Shown here: positions 24,630-32,334 of the stretch, one piece after another
Position numbering within the stretch: position 1 is the stretch's first letter
How the letters are laid out: each line of letters starts with the position of its first letter
Assembly: GCF_002530675.1 (NCBI RefSeq)
Contig: NZ_PCMX01000003.1
Location: 1-35,114 of the forward strand
DNA: 35,114 bases
Source: Flavobacterium columnare NBRC 100251 = ATCC 23463
Lineage (GTDB): Bacteria > Bacteroidota > Bacteroidia > Flavobacteriales > Flavobacteriaceae
Direction of reading: 5' to 3'
The notes under the pieces: model-generated
The model's input: the letters and a program-made list of their open reading frames with translations, nothing else
What the model was told of the DNA's origin: nothing
The model's database searches: none
Position numbers and translations under genes: made by a program

Positions 24630-25286
24630 TCAAAATTTCATTTCAGGTATATCTCCTTCTATAATTAATTCTGCTTCGGTAGACTTAATGATTTCTTGAA
24701 CCGTTACACCTGGTGCACGTTCTAATAACTTAAATCCTTTAGATGTGATTTCTAATACAGCTAGTTCCGTTACGACTTTCTTTACACATCCTACACCTGT
24801 TAAAGGTAAGGTACATTTTTTAAGGATTTTAGATTCACCTGCTTTGTTTACGTGCATCATGGCTACAATAATGTTTTCGGCACTGGCTACTAAATCCATA
24901 GCACCTCCCATCCCTTTTACCATTTTTCCTGGAATTTTCCAATTGGCAATATCGCCATTTTCGGAAACTTCCATAGCTCCTAAAATGGTTAGATCAACCT
25001 TTTGAGCTCGAATCATCCCAAAACTAAATGCCGAATCGAAGAAACTTGCTCCTGGCAAAGTCGTTATAGTTTGTTTTCCTGCATTGATGATGTCTGCATC
25101 TTCCTCTCCTTCAAAAGGAAAAGGTCCCATGCCTAAAACCCCATTTTCAGACTGAAATTCTACAGAAATATCCTCACGTACATAATTAGCCACTAAAGTA
25201 GGAATCCCGATTCCAAGATTTACGTAGTAGCCGTTTTTTACTTCTTTTGCTATGCGTTGTGCTATTTGATTTTTATCTAATGCCAT
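24630..25286 (-). CDS. scoB: 3-oxoacid CoA-transferase subunit B
   Basis: 218 residues, the usual length of the B (beta) subunit. VNLGIGIPTLVANYV near the N-terminus, then the active-site motif FQSENGVLGMGPFP with catalytic Glu47, which forms the CoA thioester intermediate. GAMDLVASAENIIVAM and LPLTGVGCVKKVVTELAVL follow, as in the AtoA/ScoB family. It transfers CoA between succinyl-CoA and acetoacetate or a related 3-oxoacid, in ketone-body, leucine or butyrate metabolism. Its partner subunit is encoded upstream at 25710-26408, but a four-helix-bundle gene has been inserted between them. Exact acyl substrate not determinable. Confidence 0.95.
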   Translation of the reverse strand: MALDKNQIAQRIAKEVKNGYYVNLGIGIPTLVANYVREDISVEFQSENGVLGMGPFPFEGEEDADIINAGKQTITTLPGASFFDSAFSFGMIRAQKVDLTILGAMEVSENGDIANWKIPGKMVKGMGGAMDLVASAENIIVAMMHVNKAGESKILKKCTLPLTGVGCVKKVVTELAVLEITSKGFKLLERAPGVTVQEIIKSTEAELIIEGDIPEMKF

Positions 25287-25299
25287 ATATCATTTGATG

Positions 25300-25694
25300 A
25301 TTTGAAAATTTGATGATTCTGAAATTATTTTTTCTTAGATGAAGCTATAATCTTAGAAATAATCAAATTTATGGATTGCAATTTTTTGAATAATTCTTCA
25401 TTAGGATTTGGATAGAATTCTGATTTTTTACACAACTCTAACCAAAATTGTAACTCATCTGCTTCTTTTGCTGAAATCTTAAACTTATGAATAAAGTCAG
25501 CCTTACTTTCAGCATTTTGAGCTTCCCTAATATTTGCTCCTATTGATGTACCACTTCTAAAAATTTGAGATGCCATTTCGAAACGATTTGTTTTTCTAAT
25601 TTCCTCAGAGAAACTAATTATTTCCAATGCAAATTCAAAAGTTAATTTCACAATTAAATTATCTTTATCGTTTCTCATCTTCAAATTTTCAAAT
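25300..25694. mobile_element. 395-bp inverted-repeat-bounded cassette carrying a four-helix-bundle gene
   Basis: ATTTGAAAATTTGA at 25300-25313 and its perfect inverse TCAAATTTTCAAAT at 25681-25694 flank the gene at 25325-25678. The unit interrupts the normally adjacent scoA-scoB pair and matches the habit of this gene family of appearing as an insert. No transposase is present and the spread mechanism is unknown. The repeat is AT-rich, so its significance needs comparison with other copies. Confidence 0.5.
25325..25678 (-). CDS. four-helix-bundle protein, 23S rRNA intervening-sequence (IVP) type
   Basis: 117 residues, all-helical, with the family signature of intervening-sequence-encoded proteins: FALEIISFSEEIRKT, MASQIFRSGTSIGANIREAQ, and KISAKEADELQFWLEL. 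The family includes proteins encoded inside intervening sequences of 23S rRNA genes and is related in fold to the Avd protein of diversity-generating retroelements. Function is unknown; the conserved basic faces suggest nucleic-acid binding. The ATG at 25678 is used; an upstream TTG (25684) lies inside the right inverted repeat. The gene sits between scoA and scoB, bounded by 14-bp inverted repeats, in the same orientation so that transcription of the operon continues through it. Confidence 0.9.
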   Translation of the reverse strand: MRNDKDNLIVKLTFEFALEIISFSEEIRKTNRFEMASQIFRSGTSIGANIREAQNAESKADFIHKFKISAKEADELQFWLELCKKSEFYPNPNEELFKKLQSINLIISKIIASSKKK

Positions 25695-25709
25695 TAAAGA
25701 ATCAATAAA

Positions 25710-26408
25710 TTACTTTTGACGAACTGTTCGTTGTTCAATACGTTTTTCAAATTTTTCTCCTTGGAAAATGCGGTTAATCATGATCCCAGGAATGTGGATT
25801 TCATTAGGATCTAAAGTTCCTGCTGGAACTAATTCTTCCACTTCTGCAATCGTGATTTTTGCAGCACCTGCCATAGGCGCATTGAAGTTTCTTGCGGTTC
25901 CTTTAAAAATTAAGTTCCCCGCTTCATCGCCTTTCCATGCTTTTACAATAGAAAAATCAGCTTTGAAAGCGTGTTCCAAAATGTGCATTTTCCCATTAAA
26001 TTCACGCACCTCTTTACCTTCAGCCACTTCGGTTCCATAACCTGCTGGTGTAAAGAAAGCGGGAATACCTGCTTGTGCGGCACGGCATTTTTCAGCTAAG
26101 GTACCTTGGGGGGTCAGTTCTACTTCTAATTCACCTGAAAGCATTTGACGTTCAAATTCAGCATTTTCTCCTACATAAGAAGAAATCATTTTCTTAATTT
26201 GACGTTTTTGTAAAAGTAATCCAAGACCAAAATCATCTACCCCTGCATTGTTAGAAATACACGTTAAGTCTTTTACTTCTTTGTTTACTAGTTCTGTAAT
26301 ACTGTTTTCTGGAATTCCACAAAGTCCAAAACCACCAAGCATAATGGTCATCCCATCTTGAATTCCTTCTAAAGCTTCTTGTACATTGTTAACTTTTCTT
26401 GATATCAT
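25710..26408 (-). CDS. scoA: 3-oxoacid CoA-transferase subunit A
   Basis: 232 residues, the normal length of the A (alpha) subunit. It starts with a short helix and then the [17 protein letters not shown] glycine-rich CoA-binding segment. [19 protein letters not shown] and [15 protein letters not shown] follow, with [20 protein letters not shown] near the middle, all typical of AtoD/ScoA. Together with the B subunit encoded at 24630-25286 it forms the heteromeric enzyme that moves CoA from succinyl-CoA or an acyl-CoA to a 3-oxoacid. Nine bases separate its start from the stop of the pbp1A gene, so it is expressed in the ricT-gldH-pbp1A operon. That coupling of a metabolic enzyme to cell-wall genes looks accidental. 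Confidence 0.95.
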   Translation of the reverse strand: MISRKVNNVQEALEGIQDGMTIMLGGFGLCGIPENSITELVNKEVKDLTCISNNAGVDDFGLGLLLQKRQIKKMISSYVGENAEFERQMLSGELEVELTPQGTLAEKCRAAQAGIPAFFTPAGYGTEVAEGKEVREFNGKMHILEHAFKADFSIVKAWKGDEAGNLIFKGTARNFNAPMAGAAKITIAEVEELVPAGTLDPNEIHIPGIMINRIFQGEKFEKRIEQRTVRQK

Positions 26409-26416
26409 AGTTGTGT

Positions 26417-28747
26417 TTATAATCCAAATTCGTCTGTATTTTGTTCTTCTGGTTTTACCCTTGTTGAGTCGGTAGCTGTACTATCGGTTTCTCTTCTTGT
26501 ATGAGTAGGTGCTGAATAGCAATCTACTTTTATTTTTAAATCGTTTGGCTTTTCAAAAGCTTCTTTTGAAACATTTAAAGTGGGATCTGCATAGCATTTT
26601 TTCATAAATAGACCCCAAATTGGTAGTGCCATAGTAGCACCTTGACCAGCTGCTAATGTTTTAAAATGGGCTGAACGATCCTCATTACCTACCCAAACTC
26701 CTGTTGCTAAATTAGGCACCATACCTATAAACCAACCATCGGATTGATTTTGCGAAGTTCCTGTTTTTCCCGCAATAGGATTTGTAAACATATAAGGATA
26801 ACCGGTTACTCTGTTGTATTTCCAGCCACCACCTTGTGTACGTAAGCGATCTCCTGAACCTGATTCTGTAACACCTTCTAATAATTTAATGACAGCGTAC
26901 GAAACATCTTTGCTCAACACATCTTTAGATTCTAACTTAGGTTCAAAAATGACATTCCCGTTTTTATCTTCTATTTTAGAGATTACTTGGGGTTTTAAGT
27001 AAATTCCTTGATTGGCAAAAGTACTAAATGCCGCTACCATATCACGTACGGTAATATCAACAGCACCTAAAGCTATTGAAGGTTGTGAAGGTATATCTGT
27101 TTCAACGCCTAATTTTCTTAATAAAGCAATTACGGCGTCAGGACCTGTTTTATCAATTAATTTAGCTGATACTGTATTAACTGAGTTTGCCAATGCTCTC
27201 TTTAAGGTCATCATTCCTCTATATCTTCTATCGGAATTTCGTGGTTCCCAATCTTCGGTAACATTGTGTTTGCCTTTGCGAATCATGAAAGGGCCATCTA
27301 AAATAGTGTCACAAGGAGACATTCCTAATTGCTGAATAGCCGTTGCATAAACAAATGGTTTGAATGTAGAACCTACTTGTCGTGCTCCTAGACCTACGTG
27401 GTCGTATTGAAAATAACGATAATCTATACCTCCTACCCAAGCTTTTACATGTCCTGTTTGAGGTTCCATAGCCATTAAACCAGGTTGTAAGAAATGTTTA
27501 TAGTATCGTATTGAATCATAAGGTGTCATAACTGTATCCTTATCTCCTTTCCATGTAAAAACAGTCATTTTTGTTTTAATATGAAAAGACTTTTTTATGT
27601 CCTCTTCTTCCATGCCATTTTCAGATAAAATTCTCCAACGCTCGGAATTACGCATCGAACGATCCATTACTTTTTGAATTTCGGTATCTGTTATGTTTAC
27701 AAATGGAGCTGTTTTATTTTTCTTTTGTTCTATAAAAAATTCTTGCTGTAAATTAGCTAAATGTTCCTTCATAGCTTCTTCGGCATACAACTGCATACGA
27801 GAGTCGATGGTGGTATATATTTTTAATCCATCTGAATAAATGTTATAATCAGAACCATCTTCTTTTTTGTTTTCCTCTACCCATTTTTTCATGTAATCGC
27901 GAAGGTATTCTCTAAAATAGGTAGCAGTTCCTTCATTATATTTTTCAGGCGAAAAAGTCAATTTAATAGGTCTTGCTTGATAGTTTTGCTTTTGAGTAGT
28001 AGTTAAGAAACCATTTTTTTCCATTTGTTTTAACACAACATTACGACGATCGCGTACTTTTTCTTCTCTTTTTAAAGGATTAAATAGAGAAGGATTTTTT
28101 AACATTCCAACTAACATGGCTGATTCGTCTACTGTAAGTTGTTTAGGTTCTTTTGCAAAGTATACTTTGGCAGCCGATCGAATTCCCACTGCTGTGTTTA
28201 CAAAATCTACCTTATTAAGATACATCGCTATAATTTCGTTTTTAGTGTATTGGCGTTCTAAACGAATTGCTATAATCCACTCTTTTGCTTTTTGAATGAG
28301 TCCTATGATCTTAAATTTAGAACGCTCTCCATGAAAAAGTAGCTTAGCCAATTGTTGGGTCAGTGTAGATGCTCCACCATCTGTACCTAGCTTTAGTGCT
28401 GCACTTAAGGTTCTTTTCCCGTCAATCCCTGAATGTTCATAAAAACGCTCATCTTCTGTAGCTACTAAAGCATTAACCAAATGTTTGGGTAAATCTTCAT
28501 ATTTTACAGGTGTTCTATTTTCATTAAAAAACTTACCAATAACCACACCATCTGATGAAATAATTTCAGTAGCTAGGTTTGACTCTGGATTTTCTAATTC
28601 TTCAAAGGATGGCATTGAACCGAATAATCCCCAAGAAGCAAAAAGGAAAAACAAAAAAACGCCTCCAAATGTGTATAGAAAGTATTTCCAAAATTTCTTT
28701 ACATAAGGATCATAATCTGATTTGCGAGTGTTTAATTTTTGAGCCAT
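26417..28747 (-). CDS. mrcA: penicillin-binding protein 1A (bifunctional peptidoglycan synthase)
   Basis: 776 residues. One N-terminal membrane helix (about 18-42). The GT51 glycosyltransferase domain (about 55-235) has the catalytic [12 protein letters not shown] motif and [11 protein letters not shown]. The transpeptidase domain has the SxxK motif in GSTFKPF (around residue 459), SVN and KTGTS (around residue 660), with GWFIGMVP nearby. It polymerises glycan strands and crosslinks peptides in the periplasm. The C-terminus ends in an acidic, Thr-rich tail. Start lies 2 bases after the gldH stop, and the scoA gene follows after 8 bases, so it is inside the ricT-to-scoB operon. Class A PBP assignment is firm. 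Confidence 0.97.
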   Translation of the reverse strand: MAQKLNTRKSDYDPYVKKFWKYFLYTFGGVFLFFLFASWGLFGSMPSFEELENPESNLATEIISSDGVVIGKFFNENRTPVKYEDLPKHLVNALVATEDERFYEHSGIDGKRTLSAALKLGTDGGASTLTQQLAKLLFHGERSKFKIIGLIQKAKEWIIAIRLERQYTKNEIIAMYLNKVDFVNTAVGIRSAAKVYFAKEPKQLTVDESAMLVGMLKNPSLFNPLKREEKVRDRRNVVLKQMEKNGFLTTTQKQNYQARPIKLTFSPEKYNEGTATYFREYLRDYMKKWVEENKKEDGSDYNIYSDGLKIYTTIDSRMQLYAEEAMKEHLANLQQEFFIEQKKNKTAPFVNITDTEIQKVMDRSMRNSERWRILSENGMEEEDIKKSFHIKTKMTVFTWKGDKDTVMTPYDSIRYYKHFLQPGLMAMEPQTGHVKAWVGGIDYRYFQYDHVGLGARQVGSTFKPFVYATAIQQLGMSPCDTILDGPFMIRKGKHNVTEDWEPRNSDRRYRGMMTLKRALANSVNTVSAKLIDKTGPDAVIALLRKLGVETDIPSQPSIALGAVDITVRDMVAAFSTFANQGIYLKPQVISKIEDKNGNVIFEPKLESKDVLSKDVSYAVIKLLEGVTESGSGDRLRTQGGGWKYNRVTGYPYMFTNPIAGKTGTSQNQSDGWFIGMVPNLATGVWVGNEDRSAHFKTLAAGQGATMALPIWGLFMKKCYADPTLNVSKEAFEKPNDLKIKVDCYSAPTHTRRETDSTATDSTRVKPEEQNTDEFGL

Positions 28748-28749
28748 AA

Positions 28750-29253
28750 TTATTTATTTTCTTCTATTGATTCTATTCTAAAACCTAATTCGGTAACGCC
28801 ATTTAAAACCTCAATTCCTTTCAATTTTCCATTTTCACGAACTGCTTGTTGAATGGTTACTTTATATTTCCCTGTTTTAGGAAATATATAATTTTCTTTG
28901 TACCACAATTTACTCTCTTTGACATCGGAAAAACCTTGCCCCATAAGACTTCCATCTGGGTTCGCCATTTGATATTCCAATGTATCAATATATATTTTTC
29001 CTTTAGGTTGTTCCAATTTTACGATTAAAAATAGATTACTAAACTCATAATCGTCATTGTTCCGTACATTAATAAACAAATTCAATGGTTTTTGAGAAGC
29101 ATTTTGTTCAAATTCAAAACTGACCGCTTCTTTTTTAGGCCATCCGTTTTCAAAGGTTTTATATTGATCAAATACTTGTGATTTGTCACAAGATACCAAT
29201 GTGATTCCTAAAAGGAAACCATACCAATTAGTTTTGATTATCTCTTTTATCAT
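28750..29253 (-). CDS. gldH: gliding motility lipoprotein GldH
   Basis: 167 residues with a type II signal peptide and lipobox ending LVSC, Cys22 being the lipidated residue. A single beta-sandwich domain follows (LFINVRNNDDYEFSNLFLIV, then YKENYIFPKTGKYKVTIQQ). The length, lipobox and beta pattern match GldH, required for gliding in Flavobacterium johnsoniae. The motility and type IX secretion systems are tightly linked, which agrees with the two T9SS cargo genes in this window. It overlaps the end of ricT by 26 bases and precedes the PBP1A gene by 2 bases, an arrangement I recall as common in Flavobacteriaceae. Confidence 0.92.
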   Translation of the reverse strand: MIKEIIKTNWYGFLLGITLVSCDKSQVFDQYKTFENGWPKKEAVSFEFEQNASQKPLNLFINVRNNDDYEFSNLFLIVKLEQPKGKIYIDTLEYQMANPDGSLMGQGFSDVKESKLWYKENYIFPKTGKYKVTIQQAVRENGKLKGIEVLNGVTELGFRIESIEENK

Positions 29254-30625
29254 TTCTGTTTTTTGACCTATTATTTTTGGGTCTTGGTCTATTATTTTTA
29301 GGCCTTTGCCCTTCTGTTTGACTATTTTTATTCAAATCTCCTTTAGGATGTATAACTTCTGACTTAGGTTTAATACCCCCTTCTGGTTTGGGTTTGATTC
29401 CTTCTGGTTTGGACTTATGCTTATTGTTCTCAAAACGAGGTTTTATCGTTTTTTCTATTTTATTTTCAATAGGTTTTTCAGCAGAAACAGTAGAAGTACT
29501 TATTTTCTTTTTTTTATTTTTATTTTTTTTCTTAGGCTGGTCAAAACGGGTTAGACTGTCTTGTCCCATGGCATTTTGAAATGTTTTTTCAACTGTTTCT
29601 TTTTCTTCCTCGTAGACAAAGTCTTCTAAAGTGGCTACTCTTTTTCCCTGCTTGTTTAAGTCTATAATTTCTTTTACTTCACTTACCTTAAGCATGTGCC
29701 AAATAGCCATGTTATCGGGATAAGCAAACCACATTAGTTCTTTGAATATATCAATTTTTTGGCAAGTGGCTTCTCCTCTATCCGTTTGTAATTTGGTTTC
29801 CATATCTGGAAAATCCTTTAAGGCATCCATATAGGTGTCTAACTCATAGTTTAAACAACATTTAAGTTTACCACACTGACCCGCTAATTTTTGGGGATTT
29901 AAAGAAAGTTGTTGATAACGTGCTGCTGAAGTATTTACACTTCTAAAATCTGTTAACCAAGTAGAACAACACAATTCACGTCCACAAGAGCCTACTCCCC
30001 CTAAACGAGCGGCTTCTTGACGGAAACCCACTTGTTTCATTTCTATTCGGATTTTAAATTCCGCTGCATAATCTTTAATTAATTGTCGAAAATCCACACG
30101 GTCGTTGGCCGTGTAATAAAACGTGGCTTTAGAACCATCACCTTGAAATTCGATATCAGAAATTTTCATTTCTAAATTTAAAGCAATGGCTAATTCGCGT
30201 GCTTTAACTTGAATACTTGCTTCTTTATTTCTAACTTCTTGCCATATATCAATATCCTTTTGTGAAGCTTTACGGTAAATTTTAGGTACTTCTCCTGCAT
30301 AATCTACTCCCTTTTTCTTCATTTGTACTTTAACCAATTCTCCTGTTAAAGTAACTATTCCAACGTCATGCCCGGGATTGGCTTCTGTAGCTACTATATC
30401 ACCAATAGATAGGCTTGTTTTTTCAGGATTTCTAAAAAACTCTTTTCTACCATTTTTAAAACGAACTTCTACACAGTCAAAAGACTCTTGTCCACCAGGA
30501 AGAGCCATATTAGCTAACCAATCAAAAACGGTTAGTTTATTGCAACTGTCTGTGCCACAGGTGCCATTATTTTTACACCCCTTAGGCGCACCGCCCGTAG
30601 AGGTTGAACAACTTGTACATGCCAT
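29228..30625 (-). CDS. ricT: PSP1-domain protein, RicT/YaaT-like
   Basis: 465 residues. A Cys-rich start (CTSC, GCKNNGTCGTDSC), then the PSP1 domain with VEVRFKNGRKEFF. Conserved metal-type motifs SCGRELCCSTWL and QCGKLKCCLNYE follow in the region about 215-265. The last 100 residues are low-complexity Lys/Asn/Pro-rich, consistent with disorder. In Bacillus subtilis, RicT is part of a Fe-S-containing complex acting on mRNA maturation and phosphorelay signalling; in Bacteroidota the gene is usually linked to gldH and the function is not settled. It is first in the long - strand operon, with a probable promoter 68-99 bases upstream of its ATG. Confidence 0.88.
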   Translation of the reverse strand: MACTSCSTSTGGAPKGCKNNGTCGTDSCNKLTVFDWLANMALPGGQESFDCVEVRFKNGRKEFFRNPEKTSLSIGDIVATEANPGHDVGIVTLTGELVKVQMKKKGVDYAGEVPKIYRKASQKDIDIWQEVRNKEASIQVKARELAIALNLEMKISDIEFQGDGSKATFYYTANDRVDFRQLIKDYAAEFKIRIEMKQVGFRQEAARLGGVGSCGRELCCSTWLTDFRSVNTSAARYQQLSLNPQKLAGQCGKLKCCLNYELDTYMDALKDFPDMETKLQTDRGEATCQKIDIFKELMWFAYPDNMAIWHMLKVSEVKEIIDLNKQGKRVATLEDFVYEEEKETVEKTFQNAMGQDSLTRFDQPKKKNKNKKKKISTSTVSAEKPIENKIEKTIKPRFENNKHKSKPEGIKPKPEGGIKPKSEVIHPKGDLNKNSQTEGQRPKNNRPRPKNNRSKNRNDKRDNQN

Positions 30626-30647
30626 AATTTTGAGTATATATTGGTCA

Positions 30648-30665
30648 TCTCATTTTAAAACGAGA
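30648..30665. repeat. 18-bp palindrome in the ricT leader
   Basis: TCTCATTTTAAAACGAGA is a near-perfect palindrome centred on TTTT/AAAA, with one mismatched pair (A52/C61). It lies between the ricT ATG and its promoter candidate, so it would be in the mRNA leader. It could be a protein-binding site; the sequence alone does not decide. Confidence 0.3.
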
Positions 30666-30692
30666 CTACTATTGCCAATTTAGTTTTGTGTG

Positions 30693-30724
30693 TAAATATA
30701 CAATTTTTAAGCACCAAAATTCAA
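30693..30724 (-). promoter_or_regulatory. promoter candidate for the ricT-gldH-pbp1A operon
   Basis: On the - strand TATATTTA (30700-30693) differs from TAnnTTTG only at the last base. TTG at 30724-30722 lies 21 bases upstream. It sits just downstream of the ferredoxin terminator, which fits the start of a new transcript. Confidence 0.4.
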
Positions 30725-30741
30725 ATGACATTTTTCAAAAT

Positions 30742-30776
30742 AAAAAAACCTGTTGCATTTATAACGCAACAGGTTT
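30742..30776 (-). terminator. rho-independent terminator of the trhO-trhP-ferredoxin genes
   Basis: An 11-bp perfect stem (AAACCTGTTGC at 30746-30756, GCAACAGGTTT at 30766-30776), 9-base loop, and an A-run at 30742-30748 giving a T-tract on the - strand. It lies 22 bases after the ferredoxin stop. Confidence 0.92.
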
Positions 30777-30798
30777 ATAGTAAGTATATTTATTATTT

Positions 30799-31029
30799 TT
30801 AAGTTTCTTTTACTGTAATGATATGTACTGGGCAAACTTTTTCTGCCAATTCACAATTTTCAACGATAGCGTGATCTGCGGTTTTTAATGTATGAAATCC
30901 TTTGGTTTCTACCGATTTTATCAATACTGATTTACCATCTTTTTTGGACATTTGGAATTGTGCTGGAGCAAACTCAACACAATAGTTACATCCGATACAT
31001 TTATCACGTTGTAAAGTAACAATAACCAT
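30799..31029 (-). CDS. single-cluster [4Fe-4S] ferredoxin
   Basis: 76-residue electron carrier. Cys11, Cys14 and Cys17 (CIGCNYC) plus Cys66-Pro67 make one [4Fe-4S] site in the monocluster pattern; Cys59 is extra and might form a disulfide. The ATG overlaps the trhP stop by one base (TAATG), so the two are translated together. U32 hydroxylases of the TrhP kind depend on Fe-S cluster supply, so this ferredoxin may feed electrons to TrhP. That partnership is inferred from coupling. A separate ferredoxin-like role in general metabolism cannot be excluded. Confidence 0.92.
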   Translation of the reverse strand: MVIVTLQRDKCIGCNYCVEFAPAQFQMSKKDGKSVLIKSVETKGFHTLKTADHAIVENCELAEKVCPVHIITVKET

Positions 31030-32270
31030 TAGGCTTCTACAATTTTATACATTTTGTCAGATAATCGGATTCTAAAAGGTACTTTTAGCGTACAGCTATC
31101 CCCTTTTGTTGCTTTTTCTGCTTGAATATCATTCACAAACATTTCTTCTAAAATTAATTCTTGTGCACCTGTGCTTGGTCCGGTAATTAAAATTTTGTCT
31201 CCTCTTTTTATGTCGTAGGCTTCAATTTTAAATTCTGCCACACCTGATTTAGGAAAATAATGCATTCCTTTACCTACGTACACTTTCTTTTGAGTCGCAC
31301 TTGACCCTGGATTATCAGACCATTCTCCTAGTTTTTGTCCTAAATAATAACCACTCCAAAAACCTCTATTATAAACCGTGGCTAATGCTTCCATCCAAGT
31401 CACAACTTTCTCTTTTGAAAAGGTTCCTTCATAATGGGCATCAATTGCCTCTCGATAGGTACGTACTACAGTTGCAACATAATCTGCTGCTCTCCCACGA
31501 CCTTCTAATTTAAGTACTTTAATACCCGAGTCTATAACTTGATCTAAGAAATCTAAAGTACATAAATCTTTAGGCGACATCATGTATTCATTATCTATTT
31601 CTATTTCAAATCCAGATTCTTGGTCAATAACTGTATATTTTTTTCGACAATTTTGTTTGCAAGCTCCACGATTTGCCGACGAATTGTGTGAATGTAAACT
31701 CAGATAGCATTTACCTGATACCGCCATACATAATGCACCGTGACCAAAGATTTCAATTTCTACCAAATTTCCACTAGGTCCTTTGATTTGCTCTTTTTCG
31801 ATTTGTTCTGTGATTTTTTTTACTTGACGCAAACTCAACTCCCGAGAAAGAACTATGGTATCGGCAAACATAGCGTAAAACTTAACCGTTTCTATATTGG
31901 TTACATTTAACTGTGTAGAAATGTGCACTTCCATTCCTAAAGTTCTAGCCGTCATAATTACAGCTTGGTCAGAAGCAATTACGGCAGTTATTCCAGCATC
32001 TTTAGCTTTTGATACTAAGGTTTTTACAATGGATAAATCGTGATCGTAAATGATTGTATTAAGTGTAAGATAGGTTCTTACATTTTTTTCTTGACAACGA
32101 CGCGCAATTTCCGGTAAATCTTCCAAAACAAAGTTTACTGTTGCTCGAGCGCGCATATTAAGTTGTTCTACGCCAAAATAAACGGAATCACATCCATTAT
32201 CTAAAGCGGCTTGCAGGGATTCAAAATTCCCTGCTGGTGCCATTAATTCTATTTTTCCTGTCGAAGTCAT
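31029..32270 (-). CDS. trhP: U32-family tRNA uridine hydroxylation protein TrhP
   Basis: 413 residues. The N-terminal TIM-like U32 domain starts ELMAPAGNFESLQAAL and continues with DSVYFGVEQLNMRAR and HISTQLNVTN. The conserved cysteines Cys181, Cys188, Cys204 and Cys208 (LCMAVSGKC ... GACKQNC) are likely Fe-S ligands. The C-terminal beta domain (328-413) is the U32_C type. The family member TrhP (YegQ) makes 5-hydroxyuridine at tRNA position 34 by the prephenate-linked, oxygen-independent route, while RlhA of the same superfamily acts on 23S rRNA. Length and neighbours (TrhO, ferredoxin) favour TrhP. It is annotated in older databases as a peptidase or collagenase, which is probably wrong. 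Confidence 0.9.
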   Translation of the reverse strand: MTSTGKIELMAPAGNFESLQAALDNGCDSVYFGVEQLNMRARATVNFVLEDLPEIARRCQEKNVRTYLTLNTIIYDHDLSIVKTLVSKAKDAGITAVIASDQAVIMTARTLGMEVHISTQLNVTNIETVKFYAMFADTIVLSRELSLRQVKKITEQIEKEQIKGPSGNLVEIEIFGHGALCMAVSGKCYLSLHSHNSSANRGACKQNCRKKYTVIDQESGFEIEIDNEYMMSPKDLCTLDFLDQVIDSGIKVLKLEGRGRAADYVATVVRTYREAIDAHYEGTFSKEKVVTWMEALATVYNRGFWSGYYLGQKLGEWSDNPGSSATQKKVYVGKGMHYFPKSGVAEFKIEAYDIKRGDKILITGPSTGAQELILEEMFVNDIQAEKATKGDSCTLKVPFRIRLSDKMYKIVEA

Positions 32271-32334
32271 TTAGTAATATTCAAAAAAAGCTTATTATAT
32301 TTTACAGTAATAAAAGAGTAAGCATTTAAAAAAA

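Noticed and set aside
25325..25678. A diversity-generating retroelement around the Avd-related four-helix-bundle gene
   Set aside because: No reverse transcriptase, template repeat or variable repeat is visible in the window.
31029..32270. TrhP as a secreted collagenase or peptidase
   Set aside because: U32 proteins of this type act in RNA hydroxylation, there is no signal peptide, and the neighbours are trhO and a ferredoxin.
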